Assembly (NCBI RefSeq): GCF_014132355.1
Contig: NZ_BLZO01000069.1
Coordinates: 24,542 to 88,541, forward strand
Direction of reading: 5' to 3'
Source of the DNA: Okeania sp. KiyG1
GTDB lineage: Bacteria; Cyanobacteriota; Cyanobacteriia; Cyanobacteriales; Microcoleaceae
Length of the DNA stretch: 64,000 bases
In this document: one piece after another, positions 58,793 through 64,000 of the stretch
Numbering within the stretch: the stretch's first letter is position 1
Layout: every line of letters begins with the position of its first letter
Notes under the pieces: model-generated
Seen by the model: only the letters and a program-made list of their open reading frames with translations
Told to the model about the DNA's origin: nothing
Database searches by the model: none
Program-made: the position numbers and the translations under genes

Positions 58793-59920
58793 AGTTGAAT
58801 TACTCCCAGTATATTTTTGATTTTCCTTGTTACTAGACAGTGCAAAGTTCTAGGAATAACTATTGCTAGCTAAGGCTTTCAGCTATCTAAAGGTTAGAAA
58901 CTTTCTATTCAGACTTGTAGGTGCTGTAAGCCTTTTCCAGTAATACTTTTAGTCTTGAAAGCTAATCATTCTTTAGAAGAACTTTGTACTCTCCAGCTTG
59001 TTATTTTAACTATAAATATTTTCTCGAATCGGGATGATATTTAGTATTAGTAGTATTCAGAGGTTTCTGGCGATCGCCAAGACATCTCCCCAATTCATAT
59101 AATTAAAAATCATTTCTTCTATTGATGATAGTCTCTGTTATTTTTCACTAAACATCTACAACAGAAGCAATCAACTATTAACTATAATAGACTCTCCCAA
59201 AGTAAATTTATTAACATTATTAATACCTCAAATATTTCTTTCCTTGTTGTCTATTACTTCAAATTCAAAATAATTATTGACATACACATTATACTATCTT
59301 AGCAAACTTAGAGTAAACCTTGATAACTAGATAATTTGTCTTAGAACTTAATTCATCTATATTGTCGTCGCACAAATCCCTCTTTTAAAGTAGCTAAACT
59401 TTCTATTTTATTAGCATATTTTTCTTAATTACTGTATATCAAAAATCAGGTATGCCTCTGTATCTTGGATAATTTCCTCTTGAACATTTCGCTATAAGTC
59501 TTGTGTTTGTGCAGCAGTCCGCAGGAAAATTAAAGATTCTATTCTTAAATAATGATTAAGTAGGTAGGCACGAAAAATTTTAACTATCAGGACTTAAGCA
59601 GAGACCCTACAGATAGGGAGGGTGAATGCCATTATACCCTACAGATAGTACTTTCAAGGTTAATTTGCGTAAGTCCTGACTATATTAATATTAATAATTG
59701 TAAACTCACTCCCAGCTCCTCCAACTCCTACAAACAGTTGAGTTGAGGGTTATTTACATATTTTACATAGGGACAAGTTTTAACGCCTACTTAATATGTT
59801 ATAGTTCTGTCTAAGTAATTTCCACATTAGTTATAGTACAATTTGCGCAAAAAATAAGTAAATATTGGTATGGAATTAATATCAATAGTAAAAAACTGAT
59901 ACCTTGGAGGTAAAAAAAAG
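58793..59920. other. Long spacer with duplicated segment
   Basis: About 1.1 kb without a convincing gene. The segment about 59085-59212 (ATTTCTTCTATTGATGATAG, then TTTTTCACTAAACATCTACA) is repeated in the same orientation at about 61145-61248. The two copies bracket the glycosyltransferase gene at 59921. An F8-like stretch lies near 59508, and a short duplicated ACCCTACAGATAG lies at 59603-59648. Confidence 0.5.
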
Positions 59921-60919
59921 ATGCAGTTAATAGATAAACCACAAGTAATTGAACGTGGTAGTAAGGAATCATTAAAGCTATCTAACACCTGTTCTTTCTC
60001 GATGTTGGTAGCAAGAACAGACATACCTTTTATGATGCATACAATTCCTCATCTAGTTAGAATGAGTAATTTTAATTTTACTCAAAAAGTGCTGTTTATG
60101 GATACAGCACCTCTATCTGGAGATAAAGTTATGCGTCCTGGTGTTGGTACTCTAAGTGAACTTAGAGATTGCTGCAGGAAACTGATAAGTGAAGGTATTG
60201 TAGATCGAGTTGTGGAGATGAACTATGACCAAAATCATCAAAAACAAATGTACCAAAAGCATTTTGGTCATCGGATTAAACCCACCCATAACTATAAGGG
60301 TTATCCGATCTTGGGGTCAATTTCTCACATAGAATCTGTACCAGGAGATTATATGTTGCACTATGACAGTGATATGCTTCTACATCAACAACCAGATTAT
60401 AATTGGATAGATGAAGGTATCAAGTTAATGGAGCAAAATCCGGAGATAATGGCAATTCGACCATTGACAGGGCCACCAACTGAAGATGGTACTATATACC
60501 AAAAAAATAATTCCCTAAAACCAGGAGTAGAAGGCTTCTATAAACTCAAATTTTTCAGCAGTAGGGTGTATCTGATTAACCGTAAACGCTTTGACAAGTT
60601 ACTGCCATTGCCTATTTTGTGGCGTTCTTATAACAAAAAATCTCTTAATCGACTCCCACTAAACTTAAAAACCCTTTTAAATTACTATACTGGCAAAGGC
60701 AAGTTGGATTCTTGGGAAGTTATGGTATCCATGCAGTTAGAGAAAAGTGACTATGTACGAGCAACTATGAGTTCCCCCAAGGCGTGGACCATTCATCCTA
60801 AAGACCGAAGTCCAGAATTTATCAGAGCTTTGCCAAATATTATCGAAAAAATAGAGCAAGGATGGTACCCACCTGAGCAAGCTGGACACTATGATTTTAT
60901 TTCCAAATATTGGCTCTGA
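59921..60919 (+). CDS. Glycosyltransferase-like protein with DxD motif
   Basis: 332 residues; ATG preceded by CTTGGAGGTAAAAAAAAG, a strong ribosome binding site. CSFSMLVARTDIPFMMHTIP opens the GT-A-like fold, and the metal motif is in GDYMLHYDSDMLLHQQPDYN (~145-164). FFSSRVYLINRKRFDKLLPL and LDSWEVMVSMQLEKSDYVRA are later blocks. The C-terminus ends WYPPEQAGHYDFISKYWL. Family not recognised with certainty, but the DSD motif and context support a sugar transferase. It lies between two direct repeats and a TnpB element, so it may have moved as a unit. Confidence 0.6.
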   Translation: MQLIDKPQVIERGSKESLKLSNTCSFSMLVARTDIPFMMHTIPHLVRMSNFNFTQKVLFMDTAPLSGDKVMRPGVGTLSELRDCCRKLISEGIVDRVVEMNYDQNHQKQMYQKHFGHRIKPTHNYKGYPILGSISHIESVPGDYMLHYDSDMLLHQQPDYNWIDEGIKLMEQNPEIMAIRPLTGPPTEDGTIYQKNNSLKPGVEGFYKLKFFSSRVYLINRKRFDKLLPLPILWRSYNKKSLNRLPLNLKTLLNYYTGKGKLDSWEVMVSMQLEKSDYVRATMSSPKAWTIHPKDRSPEFIRALPNIIEKIEQGWYPPEQAGHYDFISKYWL

Positions 60920-61262
60920 TTTAAGGGACTTGCGTTTAAATAAATTACCAATTAAATTAGGTGAGGCAAAACTAACAGATAAACTCAATTAAAAATTCTG
61001 AAAGAATATTTTGCCCACCTAGAAAACTCAACATTGGTACATTATTTTTTTGCTAATCCCTATGGAGCGATCGCTACTAGATAGGATAAATGGGTAATAT
61101 TATAGAGGTTCCTGGAGGTCATCAATACATATCCTCCCATACATACAGCTAAAAATTATTTCTTCTATTGATGATAGTCTCTGTTGTTTTTCACTAAACA
61201 TCTACAGATACAATCAATTATTAACTATACAGACTCTCCTAAAGTACATTTATCCAAATGTT
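60920..61262. other. Spacer ending at the TnpB element
   Basis: It contains the second copy of the ~130-bp direct repeat (61145-61248). The repeat is cut at CATTTATCC by the left end of the TnpB element. The first copy, at 59085-59212, shows the uninterrupted context. Confidence 0.45.
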
Positions 61263-61372
61263 GGCATTTATACCCGCGCTCTCCCGTAGGGGAGCGCCGT
61301 ATGGGAATGCCAATCAATGTTGCGGCTTCACACAATCTGTTAAAATGTAAATGTTGAAAAATTTGGCAGCAG

Positions 61373-62539
61373 ATGGTTGAAAAAGCGTACAAATTTAGAT
61401 TTTACCCAACTCCGGAGCAGGAAAATCTGTTGCGGAGGACTTTGGGTTGTGTGCGCCTAATCTACAATAAGGCTTTAGCTGCTAGAACTCAAGCCTGGTA
61501 TGAGAAAAAAGAGCAAGTAAGTTACAAGCAAACTTCAACCATGCTTACGAATTGGAAAAAGCAGGAAGATTTAGATTTTCTTGACAGAGTAAGTAGTGTG
61601 CCATTACAGCAAGGCTTAAGACATCTACAGACTGCTTTTACCAACTTTTTTAGTGGACGAGCTAAATATCCTAACTTCAAGAAAAAGCGTATGGGGTGGC
61701 AGTGCAGAATTTACAAAGTCTGCATTTAAGTGGAAAGATGGTCAAGTCTCAGATCGCTAAATGTGCTGAACCATTACCTATTAGATGGAGTAGGCAACTA
61801 CCACTTGGTTGTGTACCAACTACAATTACAGTCAAACTTGACCCCAGTAGCAGATGGTCTATATCCTTGAGAGTCAACGACACTAGAAATTTATTACTCA
61901 AGCCAGTCAAAAAGCAAATAGGTATTGACGCGCGGAATTACCAGTTTAGTTACTACCAGTAATGGAGAAAAAATTTCTAACCCTAAGAATATAAACAAAT
62001 TACACAAAAAGCTGAGATTAGCGGGAAGTCTCTATCGAGAAAAACCAAGGGATCTAATAACTATCAAAAGGCCAGACTGAAAGTAGCCAGGATACACGCC
62101 AAGATTAAAGATTCAAGAGGAGACTATACGCACAAACTGACAACCCAACTAATTAGAGAAAACCAAACGATAGTAGTTGAGGACTTGGCAGTAAAAATAT
62201 GGTGAAAAATCACAAATTAGCTAGAGTAATATCAGATGCCAATTGGGGAGAATTAGTTAGGCAATTAGATTACAAAGCTGAGTGGTATGGTCGTCAATTA
62301 ATCAAGATTGATAGATATTTTCCCAGTGCCTCTTTCAGAGGAGCTTTCCTATCGGAATGCTTCGCAAACGCTAACAAAGCGTTGTTCTAATTGTGGGCAT
62401 TATAGTAGAAAAATTACCTTTAAATATTAGAGAGTGGGATTGCCCAGAGTGTGCAGCTCACCATGACCGGGACATAAACGCTTCGCTAAATATTTTTGCT
62501 GCGGGACTCGCAGTGTCAGTCTGTGGAGCGCGCCTTTAG
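61373..62539 (+). pseudogene. tnpB: tnpB (RNA-guided nuclease), multiple frameshifts
   Basis: The first frame (61373-61729) is the canonical TnpB start (KAYKFRFYPTPEQENLLRRT, then GCVRLIYNKALAAR). A slip near 61690 leads to frame 61696-61962 with KKQIGID (first RuvC Asp). Then pieces read [30 protein letters not shown] (Glu), RYFPS, CSNCGH and [18 protein letters not shown] (zinc ribbon and last Asp). An F8-like insertion near 62330 separates the ribbon from the rest. All catalytic residues are still visible, but at least four frame breaks inactivate it. Confidence 0.8.
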
Positions 62540-62648
62540 ACCCGAGGGGAGTAAATCCCGGAAGGCGGGTGCTAAGAAACAGAAAGTCTCTAACAGTGAT
62601 GCTAGGGAATCCCGGGCTGTCTCCTAGAGCAGCGTCGGGAGAATGTCA
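62540..62648 (+). ncRNA. Putative omegaRNA scaffold/right end
   Basis: A GC-rich segment directly after tnpB with stems such as CCCGAGGGGAGTAAATCCCGG and AATCCCGGGCTGTCTCCTAG. Much higher GC than its surroundings and located where TnpB guide-RNA scaffolds map. The guide would derive from the sequence beyond 62648. Expression is not shown. Confidence 0.45.
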
Positions 62649-62669
62649 AAGTTGATACTAGAGCATATT

Positions 62670-63772
62670 ATGTTAACACCTATAAAAAAGTGGATTAAAT
62701 CTCAAGTTCCCTTTGCTAATGACTTAACAAAAAAACTAACTGCTAAAAAATGGCCAGAAAAGTCAATTGTATATTATCTAGGAAAGCGTTTTTTAGTACT
62801 AGAATCCGATCTTAAAACTAAGGGTGCTAGTGGTTCGGATAGTGCAGTTTTCTTTTTGACTAGAGAATGGGTCAAGCAAGGCTATGATGTTACAGTTTTT
62901 ACTAATTGTGAAGATAAAGAGGGTATTTATGGAGGAGTTAAGTATGTTAATTATGACAAAATTAACTGGTACGATACCTTTGATACTTTGATTATGTGGC
63001 GACATCCTAAGATGTTACCTACTTATGCTAAAGCTCAAAGAACCTGGTTTGATTGGCACGATATAATTACATTTGAACCTATATATTTAAAGCCGTATAA
63101 TAAAATTTTTGTCAAAGTTATTACCAACGTAATTTATTACCAGACATACCTGATGATAAGTTCGTAGTTATTAATAATGGTGCAGATTCTACTGTTTCAG
63201 AACTTAGTAACAATCAAAAACAACCATATAGATTAGTATATGCTTCGAGGTATTATCGAGGTTTAGAATTCATGTTGATGTGGGGATGGCCGATTATTAA
63301 AAGAGAAATTCCAGAGGCAGAACTACATATTTATTATGGGTGGACGAAGCGTGACTATAGTGAAAAGTTAATACCTTGGAGGCAAAAAATGATGGAATTA
63401 ATGGAGCAGCCAGGAGTAATTGAACATGGTATTGTAGGTCATAATCAATTAATGCATGAAAAATCTACTTCAGCTATTCATTATTATGGGTGTGCTTATG
63501 AAGAAATAGACTGTATTTCATTGCGGGAGTCGGCGATGGTAGGATGTGTTCCTGTCACTACTAATTATGCAGCAATTAAGGAGAAAGATTACTGTATAAA
63601 AGTGGATGGCGACCCCCAGGTAAAGGAAACTCAAGAGGCTTTAGCTTATAGAGTAGTTGAACTTTTAAAAAATCCTCAAGAGTTAGGGGAGATTAGGGGA
63701 AAAATCCAAGAATCTGTCAAGAATGAAATTTGGGAGCAGGTAGCACCATTGTGGTTGCAAAATATTGATTAA
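62670..63772 (+). pseudogene. Glycosyltransferase, family-1/4-like, frameshifted
   Basis: The ATG at 62670 (MLTPIKKWIKSQVPFAN) is preferred over 62643, which lies inside the TnpB element's right end. The frame carries KSIVYYLGKRFLVLESDLK, GASGSDSAVFFLTREWVKQG and AQRTWFDWHDIITFEPIYLK. Near 63115 it slips into VITNVIYYQTYLMISS. The correct continuation is SYYQRNLLPDIPDDKFVV, then YASRYYRGLEFMLMWGWPII, IHYYGCAYEEIDCISLRESA and LWLQNID (to 63772). It is a paralogue of 57698-58792, on the opposite strand. One indel separates it from an intact gene. Confidence 0.8.
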
Positions 63773-64000
63773 GTATGACTCAAATAAACTCTAGCGCCGC
63801 TACGCGGAAGTTAAAGGTTAAAAGTCAAAAGTTAAAAGTATTTATTTGTAGTTGGGTGTATCTCATATTTGCAAAAATACTTTTTTCTTATTTATTCCCT
63901 GTTGCCTATTGCCTTCCGAAGCTGTTGCCTAAAAGCGATAAATTTTTTGCTTTATTCAAAATTTAGATGCACCCTTGTAGTTGTTTTAGGATTTTGTAAC
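63773..64000. other. Non-coding end of the window
   Basis: It carries a GTTAAAGGTTAAAAGTCAAA repeat tract and AT-rich sequence. The short frame here is not credible as a gene. Confidence 0.4.

Larger units (their letters stand above)
61263..62648 (+). mobile_element. IS200/IS605-type TnpB element (no tnpA)
   Basis: The left end starts near GTTGGCATTTATACCCGCGC with the hairpin GCGCTCTCCCGTAGGGGAGCGC. The right end folds into several GC-rich stems and finishes CGGGAGAATGTCAA, like GGGGAGTAGTCAA of the element at 16783-18371. The inside is a single broken tnpB; no Y1 transposase gene is present. It sits between a repeated spacer and a broken glycosyltransferase gene. Confidence 0.7.

Overview
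The window looks like a chromosomal piece of a marine filamentous, non-heterocystous cyanobacterium (Trichodesmium/Okeania-like; inference). The reasons are an AT-rich base composition, many HIP1 octamers (GCGATCGC), GDSL esterases with PEP-CTERM-like tails, a CHAT peptidase, an Rps1b-type S1 protein, and a very low coding density filled with small repeats, dead transposons and broken genes. No rRNA, tRNA or CRISPR array was recognised.

Region 1 (1-14.6 kb) holds scattered housekeeping and envelope genes: a SAM methyltransferase, an unknown protein, a GH57 glycoside hydrolase, two GDSL/SGNH esterases, an orphan CHAT peptidase, RNase III, an exported glycine-zipper protein and a BadF/GlcNAc-kinase-type ATPase. 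Region 2 (14.6-22 kb) is a graveyard. It has a chorismatase gene split by a TnpB fragment, a broken luciferase-like monooxygenase, an IS1634-type transposase split by an IS200/IS605-type TnpB element, the S1 gene, and another decayed tnpB. Region 3 (22-38.9 kb) carries a dienelactone hydrolase, a GntR regulator, a nitroreductase, a two-ORF unit joined by a TTTAAAA slip site, a 2-kb two-module satellite, an RTX protein, fetB with a partial tandem duplicate, a DegT-type aminotransferase and a ~105-bp tandem array. Region 4 (38.9-63.8 kb) starts with an ABC1/UbiB kinase. It then runs into a cell-surface glycan locus with six sulfotransferase genes (three of them frameshifted), about eight glycosyltransferase genes (two frameshifted), a polysaccharide pyruvyl transferase and a UDP-sugar epimerase. 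This set suggests a sulfated, pyruvylated exopolysaccharide (inference). Paralogy, frameshifts and a satellite made of glycosyltransferase gene ends show that the locus is expanding and decaying at the same time.

Eight dispersed repeat families recur and are named F1-F8 here. F1 has termini AGGGYTTGCTGA and is 230-300 bp. F2 has TIR TAGACATCTCC and is ~100 bp. F3 has TIR GGCGTTGC and is 99-118 bp. F4 has TIR ATACCAATTT. F5 is a ~40-nt nested hairpin around GGTCGA/TCGACC. F6 is a TTATCAG-heptad element. F7 is a CATGTCCGGATAA element. F8 is the short imperfect palindrome TTTCCTGCGGAATGCTGCGC. All coordinates for repeats and pseudogene junctions were read by eye and may be off by a few bases.
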